From Opitutales bacterium (GTDB lineage Bacteria; Verrucomicrobiota; Verrucomicrobiia; Opitutales; Coraliomargaritaceae), in assembly GCA_030729385.1 (NCBI GenBank), contig JANQXM010000046.1, positions 1 through 41,678 of the forward strand: 41,678 nt of DNA, read 5' to 3'. Numbering within the stretch: position 1 is the first letter of the stretch; each line of letters starts with the position of its first letter. The translations under genes and the position numbers were made by a program. Shown here in pieces: positions 18,028 to 26,593 of the stretch. The notes beneath the pieces are model-generated. The model was not told where the DNA came from. It saw nothing but the letters and a program-made list of their open reading frames with translations, and did not search any database.

Positions 18028-18645
18028 ATGGAAGACGATATCAATGCATCCTCAAGTTCAATGGTCCCAGTAGCCCTTGCCGTTCTGGCGATTGCTCTTG
18101 GCGGCGCAGGCCTTTATTTCGGCATTACTGCCAATCAACAGCTGAGCCCGATCAGTGACAGCATGGAGGCCAACTCTGGCAGCGCGGCACGGATCGAAAA
18201 GCAATTGAGCGCTTTCGATACCAAATTGACCGAACTCACGGCTAAGAATAATGAGTTGGCACAGACAGTAAGTCGTCTCCGTGTGTATAGTTCGCAAAGT
18301 GAGCAAGCAGTGAAGCAAGTGCAAGCCGGTGTGAAATCCAACCGCGAGGAAATGGTGAAGCTCGTCGAGCAGGTGAATGAATTTGCCGCAGGGGTCACTC
18401 GCCCAAAGCCCGCGCCGACGAAATCGGTAGCGACTGAGGCTGCCAGCGGCACGGTCACTGTGACGAGTGGTGAAACGGCTGCCACAGGTAGTGCCGCTAG
18501 CACCTATAGCATTCAGTCTGGCGATAATTTTGCTAAGATTGCAGGCAAGCTGGGGATCAGTCTTCAAGCATTGCTCGATGCAAACCCAGGTGTAAACCCA
18601 CGCGCTTTACAGATCGGTCAGAAGATCGCTATCCCTGCCAACTAA
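18028..18645 (+). CDS. Membrane-anchored coiled-coil protein with C-terminal LysM domain
   Basis: A 205-aa protein: short acidic N-terminus, one membrane segment at about 13-34, a long helical region rich in Gln/Glu/Lys (about 45-125) that looks like a coiled coil, an Ala/Thr/Ser/Pro linker, and one LysM domain at about 158-205 ([45 protein letters not shown]). LysM binds N-acetylglucosamine chains such as peptidoglycan, so the protein probably spans from the inner membrane to the cell wall. It is divergent from the GYF gene and is followed 2 bases later by the NUDIX gene, so the two are likely cotranscribed although their products are unrelated. No enzyme domain is seen. Confidence 0.85.
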   Translation: MEDDINASSSSMVPVALAVLAIALGGAGLYFGITANQQLSPISDSMEANSGSAARIEKQLSAFDTKLTELTAKNNELAQTVSRLRVYSSQSEQAVKQVQAGVKSNREEMVKLVEQVNEFAAGVTRPKPAPTKSVATEAASGTVTVTSGETAATGSAASTYSIQSGDNFAKIAGKLGISLQALLDANPGVNPRALQIGQKIAIPAN

Positions 18646-18647
18646 GT

Positions 18648-19211
18648 ATGGCAGATGAAGTAAGTGGTGGCACTCCGCCACGTTGGAATCTGATCGATGA
18701 TACTTTGCTCAATCCCTGCCGTGTGTGGGATTTGCGGATGCGCCGTTATCGCCATCCTCATAATGGTAAAGAGGGCGATTTTTTCTATATCGACTCCCGT
18801 GATTGGGCAGTCGTCGTCGCACGCACAGTGGATGGTGAGTTGATTATGGTGCGCCAATTTCGTTGGGGTTCCGACGAGCTTTCATGGGAATTGCCCGGTG
18901 GGGTTGTCGATGCTGGCGAAGACCCAGTTGCGGCAGGTCTGCGCGAATTGCAGGAGGAGACGGGTTACGTCGCAGAGAGTGGTCGTTTGATCGGGCACTG
19001 TAGTCCGAATCCCGCGATCTTGAATAATTCCTGCCAAGTGATTTTTGCGGATAATTGCCGTCTCGCCGAAGCGGGCACCGATTGGGATGAGCACGAAGAA
19101 ATGGAAATTCGCGTCATCCCCGAGGCCGAAGTGCTTCAATGGGCGAAGGACTGCAAGATCGGACACGCACTAGCACTAGTGGGCTTGATGTTTTACCAGC
19201 TGAATAAGTAG
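18648..19211 (+). CDS. NUDIX hydrolase, ADP-ribose pyrophosphatase-like
   Basis: A 187-aa cytoplasmic NUDIX enzyme, hydrolysing a nucleoside diphosphate linked to another group with Mg2+. The Nudix box is complete at 85-107: G85-x5-E91-x7-R99-E100-x2-E103-E104-x-G106. The preceding [19 protein letters not shown] and the overall length resemble the ADP-ribose/ADP-sugar pyrophosphatase group (NudF-like); the exact substrate cannot be fixed. The ATG follows the LysM stop by 2 bases, which suggests translational coupling. Downstream is an inverted-repeat element rather than a standard terminator. Confidence 0.9.
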   Translation: MADEVSGGTPPRWNLIDDTLLNPCRVWDLRMRRYRHPHNGKEGDFFYIDSRDWAVVVARTVDGELIMVRQFRWGSDELSWELPGGVVDAGEDPVAAGLRELQEETGYVAESGRLIGHCSPNPAILNNSCQVIFADNCRLAEAGTDWDEHEEMEIRVIPEAEVLQWAKDCKIGHALALVGLMFYQLNK

Positions 19212-19243
19212 CTGTTAAGTACGGAAGCGCTCTGACATGAGTT

Positions 19244-19379
19244 AGGCAGAATAATTTTTAGCAGAATAATTTTAGTGAGGTGAACCATGAATAGACGTGA
19301 ATGGACGTTAATTATGTTCTGAATGATTGTGGTTGTTGAGATCACACGATTAGTCCCACTTTTAGGAATTATTCTGCCT
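19244..19379. mobile_element. MITE-like element with 13-bp terminal inverted repeats
   Basis: The 136-bp segment is bounded by AGGCAGAATAATT (19244-19256) and its exact reverse complement (19367-19379). GCAGAATAATTTT recurs directly at 19246-19258 and 19261-19273. Inside, three degenerate 10-base units occupy 19283-19312, the last two being AGACGTGAAT and GGACGTTAAT. No open frame of note lies inside and no target-site duplication is obvious. It fills most of the gap between the convergent NUDIX and phosphatase genes. It could be a MITE, or a long-range hairpin serving as a bidirectional terminator. Confidence 0.5.
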
Positions 19380-19419
19380 GATTTCCTGTAATAGTTCTAC
19401 CTGAGGCTAGCAGGTTTTA

Positions 19420-20424
19420 TCAGCACAGCCGCGATAGCACGCTTTGCAGTGCAGGGCGGATGTGTGCCGCGAGTTCTTCATTGGCATAAGCCACCCAGTT
19501 CACAGCGCTGGTGGTATCGAGCGGGCAATCCAGTGGGCTGCCGTCGGGGAATTCGATAATGCAGCCAGCTTCTTCGAGAAGGAGCGCACAGACGACATCA
19601 TAGGGGTGTGCGCCAAGATTTTCTTCAATATCCAAGATGCGGAATACGAGTGGGCGAATGTCGGCAACGAAGCGATCGTGCCCGCTGAGAATTTCGTAGA
19701 ACTGACCACCTGTTGAAATGTATTGGTCGTTGAAAACGACTGGGACGCCGTTGCCGTTTCCGTAGAGTTTATCCCACAGGCTTTCTTCAATTTGAGAGAG
19801 TAGGGTGGAGCCAGCTGGAAAGTAGCGGCAGATCGTGCCGAAGGCGTGGTGCACGGTGCTCTCTTTGCTGGGCGTGAACTCGATAGGCGATTCAGTAAAA
19901 CCGTTTCTAACATCTATCGCGATGGATTGCAGACCGCCGCCGCGCGTGGCACTGAGCTGATCGGCGCGCCACTGTCGAGTGGTGGGGATTTCTGTCATCG
20001 CGGCGACTTCGATATCGGCGAGTGTGTTGTCCTCGCCGCGTTGTGCTGCGATGCCAGCGAGTATCCAAGCAGAGCGTTTATCATACATGATGCATCGAGT
20101 GCCGTCGATAGGGTCGATCAGGCATTTGAGCTTGGTGTCCTCGACGGCGGTGTCCTTTGGGAAAGTGAGTTTGTGCTCAAGCCCTTCCATGATGAGCTCG
20201 ACTGGCCAGTCAGCGTCCCAGTTATTGGAGAACCAAGCGAAGATCGCTTCTTCCGCGATTTGATCGATCACGAAAATGGTGTCGGATGCGGTTTCTTTGG
20301 AGATCGCCGAGAGTGCGCTCGTGCTCGATGCCTCCCGTGCGGCATGAATGGCGTTTAATAAGTAACTCTGCAAATCGCAGAGTTGTAGGCGCAGCGCTTC
20401 TTTGACTTCGTTTCCTAGTGGCAT
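19420..20424 (-). CDS. Inositol monophosphatase-like (FIG/IMPase superfamily) phosphatase
   Basis: Metal-dependent sugar-phosphate phosphatase superfamily, 334 aa from the chosen start. The metal-binding DPIDGTR is at 104-110. At the first metal site the usual Glu-Glu is replaced: E80 is followed by G-L-E in MEGLEHK. Near the C-terminus HPYDVVCALLLEEAGC (about 273-288, D276) takes the place of the common W-D-x-A-A...EAGG. It is therefore a divergent member and its substrate (inositol phosphate, fructose bisphosphate, PAP or another) is not predictable. The frame opens 24 codons further up to 20496, but that extension is Lys/Arg/Thr-rich and outside the fold; the ATG at 20422-20424 is preferred. 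The upstream gap holds a REP-like pair and the divergent manC. Confidence 0.8.
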   Translation of the reverse strand: MPLGNEVKEALRLQLCDLQSYLLNAIHAAREASSTSALSAISKETASDTIFVIDQIAEEAIFAWFSNNWDADWPVELIMEGLEHKLTFPKDTAVEDTKLKCLIDPIDGTRCIMYDKRSAWILAGIAAQRGEDNTLADIEVAAMTEIPTTRQWRADQLSATRGGGLQSIAIDVRNGFTESPIEFTPSKESTVHHAFGTICRYFPAGSTLLSQIEESLWDKLYGNGNGVPVVFNDQYISTGGQFYEILSGHDRFVADIRPLVFRILDIEENLGAHPYDVVCALLLEEAGCIIEFPDGSPLDCPLDTTSAVNWVAYANEELAAHIRPALQSVLSRLC

Positions 20425-20506
20425 GCCGATTAACGTGATGAATTTCAGAGAGCTGTCACTCTTTTGTCTGTTTGTAGTGCGTTTCTCCCGGGTCAATTTA
20501 GATCGG

Positions 20507-20574
20507 GTAGGGCGCGATATCCTTATCGCGCCGCCAGTCGAGCAAGCGGATCGTTAAGGATAACGATCCCTGCC
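20507..20574. repeat. Paired inverted REP-like hairpins (BIME-like) between the phosphatase gene and manC
   Basis: Hairpin 1: head GTAG (20507-20510), 9-bp perfect stem 20511-20519/20524-20532, loop TCCT. Hairpin 2 on the opposite strand: 9-bp perfect stem 20548-20556/20561-20569, loop AGGA (TCCT when read from its own head), head GCAG (complement of 20570-20573). The two are in inverted orientation with a 15-base spacer. A GTAG-type head followed by a palindrome is the layout of REP elements. Confidence 0.7.
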
Positions 20575-20652
20575 ATCACACTTACATTGCTTCAACGTTG
20601 TATGCTCAACCTTCTGACTTGCTTCGGTGCTTGATTCGACAACGCTGACGGC

Positions 20653-21744
20653 ATGTCGAATCGATATGTAGTGATAATGGCCGGTGGGCGCGGAGAACGT
20701 TTTTGGCCCGAGAGTCGTTTGGCTCGTCCGAAGCAATTGTTGCCGATTGTCGGTGAGAAAGCGATGTTGGCCCAAACAGTGGATCGACTTGCTGGGCTGG
20801 TTTCACCCAAAGAGGTGTTTGTCATTACAAATGCCGAGCAACGTGCGGCGGTATTGGAAGTGTGCCCGGAATTAGATCCCGCTAAGGTGATCGGTGAACC
20901 GGTCGGGCGTGATACCGCAGCGGCGGTAGGGCTCGCGACGATACTAGTCAAACGCGAGAACCCTAATGCGACTTTTGCGATGCTTCCAGCAGACGCGATG
21001 ATCCACGACGCAGCAGGTCTTTGCGCGACTCTGGAATCTGCATTTGCCGTTGCCGAAGCGCAAAATGTATTGGCTACAATTGGGATCACTGCGACTTCGC
21101 CGGCCACTGGTTATGGTTATATTCAGCAAGGCGATGCGCTCGGCGAATTTGCCGACCGATCTATTTTTAACGTGAAGCGATTTGTCGAAAAGCCCGATGC
21201 CGAAACCGCGCAAGGCTATCTCGATAGCGGTGATTACTTTTGGAATGCCGGCATGTTTGTGTGGTCGGTGGCTTCGATTGTGGAGCAGTTGGAAACCAAC
21301 ACCCCGGCATTATGGAACGCACTGCAAGCGATTGATGCAGGGCTTTCAGCGGGCGAGGCGATTGACCCTTTGTTGGCAGCGCACTATCCGAGTTTGGAAA
21401 AGATTTCGGTCGACTATGCGATCATCGAGAAGGCAAGCAATGTCGTCATGGTAGAGTCCGGTTTCGACTGGGACGATGTCGGCGAGTGGTCTGCTATCGC
21501 GCGTCACTACCCAGCAGATAACGCGGGTAACGTAGTGCGCGGCACGGCGCAGATTGAGCAAGGGGCAAACAATATCGTCTATTGCCGTGATGATGATCAC
21601 TTAGTCGCTCTGCTTGGAGTGGATGATTTGATCGTGGTCAAAACCGACGACGCGACACTGGTGTGCCACAAAGATAAGGCGCAAGATATCAAAGCGCTGG
21701 TCCAAGCGATTGGAGCGAAAGAGGCTCTCAAGAAACTCATGTAG
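20653..21744 (+). CDS. manC: Mannose-1-phosphate guanylyltransferase
   Basis: Transfers GMP from GTP to mannose-1-phosphate to make GDP-mannose for surface polysaccharides. The N-terminal nucleotidyltransferase signature AGGRGERFWPESRLARPKQLLPI is at about 10-32; EPVGRDTAAAVGLAT at about 82-96, the metal-binding region LPADAMI near 115, FVEKPD at about 177-182 and FWNAGMFVW at about 196-204 are all typical. At 363 aa it is the monofunctional form, without the C-terminal phosphomannose isomerase domain of long ManC proteins. It is the first gene of a rightward set with ruvX, fabZ and fabI. The leader is SD-less. Confidence 0.93.
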   Translation: MSNRYVVIMAGGRGERFWPESRLARPKQLLPIVGEKAMLAQTVDRLAGLVSPKEVFVITNAEQRAAVLEVCPELDPAKVIGEPVGRDTAAAVGLATILVKRENPNATFAMLPADAMIHDAAGLCATLESAFAVAEAQNVLATIGITATSPATGYGYIQQGDALGEFADRSIFNVKRFVEKPDAETAQGYLDSGDYFWNAGMFVWSVASIVEQLETNTPALWNALQAIDAGLSAGEAIDPLLAAHYPSLEKISVDYAIIEKASNVVMVESGFDWDDVGEWSAIARHYPADNAGNVVRGTAQIEQGANNIVYCRDDDHLVALLGVDDLIVVKTDDATLVCHKDKAQDIKALVQAIGAKEALKKLM

Positions 21745-21772
21745 TTCTCCGACTACTGACGACTGCGAAGCG

Positions 21773-22225
21773 ATGAATTACTTAGGCATAGATTGGGGCG
21801 AGAAACGTATCGGTTTGGCATATGCCGACGAGGTCGGTATCGCGGTGCCTTTACCGGCAGCGGTAGCCGCCACCAAGAAAGACCGCTTAAAGCACATCGA
21901 AGAAATGATCAAAGCGCGGCGAATTCACGAGATCATCTGCGGCTACCCGCTGAACATGAACGGCAGCGTCGGTTTTAAAGCAAAGGAAGTGGATGTCTTT
22001 ATTGAAGAAATCACCAAACGTTTCGGTTTGCCGATTCATCGAGTGGACGAACGGCTATCCAGTCATTCAGTCGAGCAAGGATTGAAAGGGCAAAAGAAGA
22101 AACTGGATCGCAAGAGCGGTGAGATCGACTCACGCGCGGCAGCCTTAATTCTCCAGGATTTTATTGAAGAGCAGAATATGAATACACCGATGCCATCTCC
22201 TGATGAGTTGGGTGGTCATTACTAG
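21773..22225 (+). CDS. ruvX: Holliday-junction resolvase-like protein YqgF/RuvX
   Basis: RNase H-fold protein of 150 aa, the YqgF/RuvX family, linked to pre-16S rRNA 5'-end processing and proposed as a Holliday-junction resolvase. The N-terminal GIDWGEKRIGLAYAD carries the first catalytic Asp (D6), CGYPLNMNGSVG the middle strand, VDERLSS the conserved DER motif, and EIDSRAAALILQDF the last acidic site. The frame is open from an ATG at 21710 inside manC, but the family N-terminus begins exactly at the ATG of 21773, so that start is used. It lies 28 bases after manC. Confidence 0.92.
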   Translation: MNYLGIDWGEKRIGLAYADEVGIAVPLPAAVAATKKDRLKHIEEMIKARRIHEIICGYPLNMNGSVGFKAKEVDVFIEEITKRFGLPIHRVDERLSSHSVEQGLKGQKKKLDRKSGEIDSRAAALILQDFIEEQNMNTPMPSPDELGGHY

Positions 22226-22287
22226 GCGGGGAATCTAGTTTCATTTTCGTGCGTGCATTTCGCGGGTTTTGGCATTCACTGGAGCTC

Positions 22288-22728
22288 ATGGACGAAATTT
22301 TACGCACTATCCCACACCGCCCTCCGTTTCTATTTATCGATGAGATCGTCGAAGTTCGCGAAGACGGCGCTACTTGTAAACGCACGATCCGCATGGAAGA
22401 GCCTCAGTTTGAAGGGCACTATCCGGGTAACCCGATTATGCCAGGCGTTTTGCTGTGCGAGGCCTGCTTCCAAACCGGTGCCATCTATCTGGCTAAGCAA
22501 ATCGAGAAAGACGGTCGCTCACTCAACGATGTCACTCCGGTGTTGTCTCGTATCTCCGACGCGCGTTTCAAGCAAATGGTGAAGCCCGGCGATGAAATCA
22601 CCATTGAGGTGACGATGAAGGAGACGGTAAGCCGTTTCTTTTTCATGAAGGGCAAAGTCATCAAAGACGGTAAGCCCGCCATGACGATTGAGTTCGCCTT
22701 GGCGATGGTCGAAGGAGAGGGCAAGTAA
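22288..22728 (+). CDS. fabZ: 3-hydroxyacyl-ACP dehydratase FabZ
   Basis: Hot-dog fold dehydratase of 146 aa acting in the fatty-acid elongation cycle, turning 3-hydroxyacyl-ACP into trans-2-enoyl-ACP. IPHRPPFLFIDEI (8-20) is the family N-terminal motif. The active site is H44 in GHYPGNPIMPGV and E58 in LLCEACFQTG; FabZ usually has E-x-x-x-Q here, and the Gln is present (Q62). A GGAG at 22278-22281 sits 6 bases before the ATG at 22288 and decides that start over the in-frame ATG at 22249. This is one of few clear Shine-Dalgarno sites in the window. The gene abuts fabI, the next enzyme of the same cycle. Confidence 0.9.
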   Translation: MDEILRTIPHRPPFLFIDEIVEVREDGATCKRTIRMEEPQFEGHYPGNPIMPGVLLCEACFQTGAIYLAKQIEKDGRSLNDVTPVLSRISDARFKQMVKPGDEITIEVTMKETVSRFFFMKGKVIKDGKPAMTIEFALAMVEGEGK

Positions 22729-23535
22729 GTGAGTTTTCTACAATTAGCTGGTAAGCGTTTCCTCGTGATGGGGGTGGCGAATCGCAAGAGCGTGGCATGG
22801 GCGATCACCAAGTCGCTCGAAGAAGAGGGCGCAGAAGTGATCCATAGCGTGCGCTCGGAGGCTCGACTAGAGAGTCTGCAAAAGCTGTTGGGCGATCGTA
22901 AGGCTTACATCTGCGATGTAGAGTTTCCGGAGCAGACAAAAGCATTGGCCGAGCAGGTCGCGGCGGACTACGGACAGATCGATGGTATCGTTCATTCTAT
23001 CGCGTTCGCCAATTACTCGGAGGGCTTTAAGCCGTTTCATGACACTGTGCGTAAAGACTTCCTCCAGGCGACCGCGATCTCTGCGTTCTCGTTGGTTGAA
23101 GTGGCGAGTGCCTTCAAGTCGCATCTTAAAAACGAGGCATCCGTCGTTTCGATTGGTATTTCGTCGACCGACGTGACTGCTGAGAATTATGGCTACATGG
23201 CACCGATCAAAGCGGCTCTGGAGACATCCTCTTACAATTTGGCGAAGTCCTTCGGTGCAGATACCCGTGTGCGTTTCAATACGGTCAATGCGGGACCACT
23301 TAAGACTAGTGCCTCTGCTGGCATTCCCGGGTATTTGGAGAGCTATCTTTACGCCGAGAAGCTGACCTTTCGTAAACAAAATCTGACGACACAGGAAGTT
23401 GCCAACACCGCGGTCTTTTTGCTCAGTCCAGCATCGAGTGGGATCAATGGTCAAGGTATCGTTGTGAACGCGGGGATGGACCGTAACTATTTCGACAAAG
23501 AGGTCGTCAGCTTGGCGATGCGTCCGAAAAAGTGA
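22729..23535 (+). CDS. fabI: Enoyl-ACP reductase (NADH-type) FabI
   Basis: Short-chain dehydrogenase fold, 268 aa, reducing trans-2-enoyl-ACP at the last step of fatty-acid elongation; the usual triclosan target. The nucleotide-binding N-terminus reads [23 protein letters not shown], the FabI form of the Rossmann motif. The catalytic Tyr-x6-Lys pair is Y154 and K161 in [25 protein letters not shown] near 245 is the usual C-terminal SDR segment. The start codon is GTG, placed directly after the fabZ TAA with no gap, and a purine-rich GGAGAGGG lies upstream inside fabZ, so the pair is probably translationally coupled. Confidence 0.93.
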   Translation: MSFLQLAGKRFLVMGVANRKSVAWAITKSLEEEGAEVIHSVRSEARLESLQKLLGDRKAYICDVEFPEQTKALAEQVAADYGQIDGIVHSIAFANYSEGFKPFHDTVRKDFLQATAISAFSLVEVASAFKSHLKNEASVVSIGISSTDVTAENYGYMAPIKAALETSSYNLAKSFGADTRVRFNTVNAGPLKTSASAGIPGYLESYLYAEKLTFRKQNLTTQEVANTAVFLLSPASSGINGQGIVVNAGMDRNYFDKEVVSLAMRPKK

Positions 23536-23664
23536 TCTCGTTGTGTTTCCTTTGCTTGCTGGCGTGATAACGCGTTTCCAGTGTAATATGGTAAAATGAT
23601 TGAATACAGGTCGCTTTGATATAGGCATTACATTCCCCTGTTCTACACCACAGCCCTTTTTACG

Positions 23665-24795
23665 ATGACAAATCCCAATGAATGGATAGATCCGAGTTCC
23701 CCTGGCGGAGCCAAAATCAAGAAGCGGAAACGCAGTGCTATCTTCATCGTGGTCGCAGTGAGCCTCGCGGTTCACTTGCTAGCCGGTGGCGTGTTGGCGA
23801 TTATTAAGATTACGGAGAAGATTGCAGCGAAGCCTGAGTTTGAAGCGCCTGCACTGGAGAAAATAGATACACCTCCGCCTCCACCTCCGCCTCCACCGAC
23901 GACGAAGCGGTCGGCGAAAAGTATGCCACGGCCACAGCCATTGGTGGTGCAGAATCCACAGAATATGTCTGTGCCTGCGATTCAAATTGATCAGTCGCAA
24001 ATGACTATCGGTGGCGGTCGCGGTTTTGGCGGCGGGCTTGGTGAAATCGGTGGTGGTGCTATTGATGCGGTTCGATTGACAAGTTTTGGTTACGACCAAG
24101 CACTTGAAGGGACGCTAACGGGAACACTGTATGACCTGAAGACAGATCGTAATGAAAAGCCAGTCAAGTATCCTGGTGATCTGGAGCAGTCGGCATCTCC
24201 TATTTTTAAAGATTTCACGCGGAACTTCGATTTGAACAAGTTGAGCCGTAAGTTTTACAGAGCGGATACGACTTTGTATGCTTCTTATTTTGTGATCAAT
24301 AACCAGCCTGCGGGTAATGCACCAAAGGCGTTCCAGGCGGAGGGTGTTATTGAGCCAAAGATGATTTGTGCATCTTATACCGGCACGTATAAGCCGACAG
24401 AGGATGGTCGCTTTAGACTATTCGGTCGTGGTGATGACGTTCTCGTTGTCAGCATTAATGGGAAAATTGTGTTGGATGCGTCATGGCGGACAGATTTCTA
24501 TTCCGGTTGGAGTCAGGGCTCTTCGGCAGCCAAGGAAGATGAAAAGAATCCACGCAGTTACTTTGGCTTTAAGCCAGCTGGTATTACCGGAGACTGGTTT
24601 AACCTTAGGGCGGGCGTCATGACCGAAGTGGACATCGTGGTCGCAGAGGTGCCAGGTGGCTGGTTCGGTGGTTATTTACTCATCGAGAAAGACGGAGAAC
24701 CGGGGATGAAAATTTTCACAACTCGTCCTTTTAGTGATCAAGACCGCAACTTCCTGTTAAAGGTGCACCCAGACGTACGTCAGTTTCTGAAGTAG
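23665..24795 (+). CDS. TonB-like N-terminus (SxxxH membrane helix, Pro-rich stalk) joined to a PA14-like domain
   Basis: A 376-aa protein. A basic cytoplasmic N-terminus (KIKKRKR) precedes one membrane helix at about 25-47 that contains S33-x3-H37, the SxxxH motif by which TonB couples to ExbB/ExbD. A Pro-rich stretch follows (nine prolines in a row at 70-78, then PRPQP), then a Gly-rich segment (116-131). The C-terminal part, about 195-355, is not a TonB_C domain. It contains EDGRFRLFGRGDDVLVVSINGKIVLDASW (about 247-274), which resembles the core of a PA14 domain, a beta-barrel that often binds glycans. So the architecture is energised anchor plus probable ligand-binding head. It lies 129 bases after fabI and convergent to proB. 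Function is inferred only; ExbB/ExbD genes are 14 kb away in this window. Confidence 0.72.
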   Translation: MTNPNEWIDPSSPGGAKIKKRKRSAIFIVVAVSLAVHLLAGGVLAIIKITEKIAAKPEFEAPALEKIDTPPPPPPPPPTTKRSAKSMPRPQPLVVQNPQNMSVPAIQIDQSQMTIGGGRGFGGGLGEIGGGAIDAVRLTSFGYDQALEGTLTGTLYDLKTDRNEKPVKYPGDLEQSASPIFKDFTRNFDLNKLSRKFYRADTTLYASYFVINNQPAGNAPKAFQAEGVIEPKMICASYTGTYKPTEDGRFRLFGRGDDVLVVSINGKIVLDASWRTDFYSGWSQGSSAAKEDEKNPRSYFGFKPAGITGDWFNLRAGVMTEVDIVVAEVPGGWFGGYLLIEKDGEPGMKIFTTRPFSDQDRNFLLKVHPDVRQFLK

Positions 24796-24841
24796 GGCGT
24801 TTTTCCGGTTGATGCGCATTAGTCACACCAGTTGGAACTCC

Positions 24842-25948
24842 TTAATCCAACAGCACGAGGTTGTCGCGGTGGATAATTACTGAAGAGTGGAGGCGTGGGA
24901 GTGTTTCTTTAATCTCGTCGAGACTTAGACCGATGATGCTGTTGAGCTCGGTGCCATTGACTCCGATGATGCCGTGAGCAATGTCGGTTCCGTCATCCGT
25001 GCGAATTTGAATGACGTCGCCTTCTTCAAAATCGCCTTCGCAAGCGGTAATGCCAGCGGCGAGTAGGCTCTTGCCGCCGTTTAGAATCGCTTCCTTGGCG
25101 CCACTATCGATGGTGACCGAGCCGTGGGCTTCGTCCTGAATGGCGATCCATCGTTTGTGTGACTTTACGGGGACCGGGCTAGGCACGAAATAGGTGCCGA
25201 CACTTTGGCCGTCCAAAATTTTATTAAAGAGTTCGCTGTCTTGTCCGCTGCCGATGATCACACCGCAACCGGCACGATGTGCGATCTTTGCAGCAGAGAG
25301 TTTGCTGATCATTCCACCGACTGAGGTGGTGTGTTTAGTGCCCTGTGCCATGGCCTCGATTTCGGGGGAAATCTTTGCGACGAGCGGGACGACTTCGCCA
25401 GTGCCTTCCATGTCAATCAGACCGGGGATATTGGATAGGATGAAAAGCATGTCGGCGTGTGTTACGCTGGCGACGAGTGCGGAGAGGGTGTCGTTATCGC
25501 CGAACTTAATCTCGGCGGCACTGACAGTGTCGTTCTCGTTGACGATGGGCACGACGCCGTGGGCGAGGATGCGCTCGACTGTGTTGAAGACCGCGTTATG
25601 GCGATGGCGCGCGCGTAGGTCTTCGCGTGTAAGCAAGATCTGGGCGACCGTCAGACCGTGCGCGTCGAAGCATTGCTGCCAAGTGTTGATTAGAATGCCT
25701 TGCCCGACAGCTGCACAGGCCTGCAGAGTGGCGAGTTCCTTTGGGCGTTGGGTGAGGCTAAGTTTGCCCATGCCGAGACCGACTGCGCCGGAACTGACAA
25801 TGACGACTTCTATGCCGCGTGAGCGCAGGGTGTTGACCTGCGCGCAAAGGGTTTCGATGCGAGCAATGTCGAGCTCACCGATGCCAGATGTCAGCACACC
25901 TGTGCCGAGCTTGATGACGATGCGCTTAGCCTGTGAAAGAGGGATCAA
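24842..25948 (-). CDS. proB: Glutamate 5-kinase
   Basis: Phosphorylates glutamate with ATP, the first step of proline synthesis. An amino-acid kinase domain covers about 1-255: KRIVIKLGTGVL near the start, VSSGAVGLGMGKL (about 51-63), NENDTVSAAEIKFGDNDTLSALVA (about 136-159) and TSVGGMISKLSAAKIA. A PUA domain follows at about 270-350. At 368 aa it is the normal two-domain form. The start codon is TTG (25946-25948), since the conserved N-terminus begins right there; no Shine-Dalgarno precedes it, and a 7-base repeat array begins 8 bases upstream. proA is not next to it. It follows frr on the same strand. Confidence 0.93.
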   Translation of the reverse strand: MIPLSQAKRIVIKLGTGVLTSGIGELDIARIETLCAQVNTLRSRGIEVVIVSSGAVGLGMGKLSLTQRPKELATLQACAAVGQGILINTWQQCFDAHGLTVAQILLTREDLRARHRHNAVFNTVERILAHGVVPIVNENDTVSAAEIKFGDNDTLSALVASVTHADMLFILSNIPGLIDMEGTGEVVPLVAKISPEIEAMAQGTKHTTSVGGMISKLSAAKIAHRAGCGVIIGSGQDSELFNKILDGQSVGTYFVPSPVPVKSHKRWIAIQDEAHGSVTIDSGAKEAILNGGKSLLAAGITACEGDFEEGDVIQIRTDDGTDIAHGIIGVNGTELNSIIGLSLDEIKETLPRLHSSVIIHRDNLVLLD

Positions 25949-25956
25949 CTTATTTC

Positions 25957-25992
25957 AATTAAGAATGAAGATTTAGGAAATTAGAAATTAGG
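25957..25992 (-). repeat. Degenerate 7-base tandem repeat upstream of proB
   Basis: Five 7-base units in phase: AAATTAG occurs twice (25978-25984, 25985-25991), with ATTTAGG, AATGAAG and AATTAAG before them. The array begins 8 bases upstream of the proB TTG start and fills half of the frr-proB gap. AATGAAG recurs in the array before frr. Confidence 0.65.
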
Positions 25993-26026
25993 TATATTTA
26001 GTTTCTGTCTCCTGCCTTCTTCGCAG

Positions 26027-26584
26027 TTATACCTTCTTCAACTCAGCTTCTTTATGAGTGAGGTGTTGATTGATTTCGGCGATGAAATCGTCGTGCGCTT
26101 TTTGCACGTCTTTTTCATAACGCTTAAAATCATCTTCAGGAAGTCCGTCGTCTTTCGCAGCTTTCAAAAGGTCGAGTGCATCGCGGCGGTTTTGGCGGAT
26201 ACGGACACGACCATCTTCGGCCATGGAGCCGGCTGTTTTGGCGAGCTCTTGGCGGCGTTGACCAGTCAATTCAGGAACGGGCACACGAAGAATGCCGCCG
26301 TCGACAAGTGGGTTGAGACCAATATTGGCTTCTTGAATGGCTTTTTCGATGTCGCGGATGACGCTCTTATCCCATGGCTGGACCATGATGGTCTTGGCGT
26401 CGGGTGTAGTGACCGCGGCCACTTCTTTCATTGAAACTGTGCTGCCGTAGGCTTGCACGCGGATGCCGTCGAGCATGGCCGGCGAAGCTTTGCCGGTGTG
26501 CAAGCTGCTGAATTCGTGGAGAGTGTGATCGACCGACTTTTTCATATCGGTGTTCATTGATTTGAGGATTTCTTTAGGTTCCAT
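26027..26584 (-). CDS. frr: Ribosome recycling factor
   Basis: Splits post-termination ribosomes together with EF-G. At 185 aa it has the normal RRF length, with a three-helix bundle and an inserted small domain. Visible markers: SSLHTGKASPAMLDGIRVQAYGS (about 27-49), VTTPDAKTIMVQPWDKSVIRDIEKAIQEANIGLNP in the middle, and RVPVPELTGQRRQELAKTA. The frame is open 32 codons further up into pyrH, but the family N-terminus starts at the ATG of 26582-26584. It lies 55 bases downstream of pyrH, a very common neighbour. The leader is SD-less, pyrimidine-rich on the mRNA, and carries a 7-base repeat. Confidence 0.95.
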   Translation of the reverse strand: MEPKEILKSMNTDMKKSVDHTLHEFSSLHTGKASPAMLDGIRVQAYGSTVSMKEVAAVTTPDAKTIMVQPWDKSVIRDIEKAIQEANIGLNPLVDGGILRVPVPELTGQRRQELAKTAGSMAEDGRVRIRQNRRDALDLLKAAKDDGLPEDDFKRYEKDVQKAHDDFIAEINQHLTHKEAELKKV

Positions 26585-26593
26585 TGTATTAAA

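Noticed and set aside
22867-23775. Open frame of about 300 codons opposite fabI
   Set aside because: Antisense to a complete FabI with intact catalytic residues; the frame is a by-product of its codon use.
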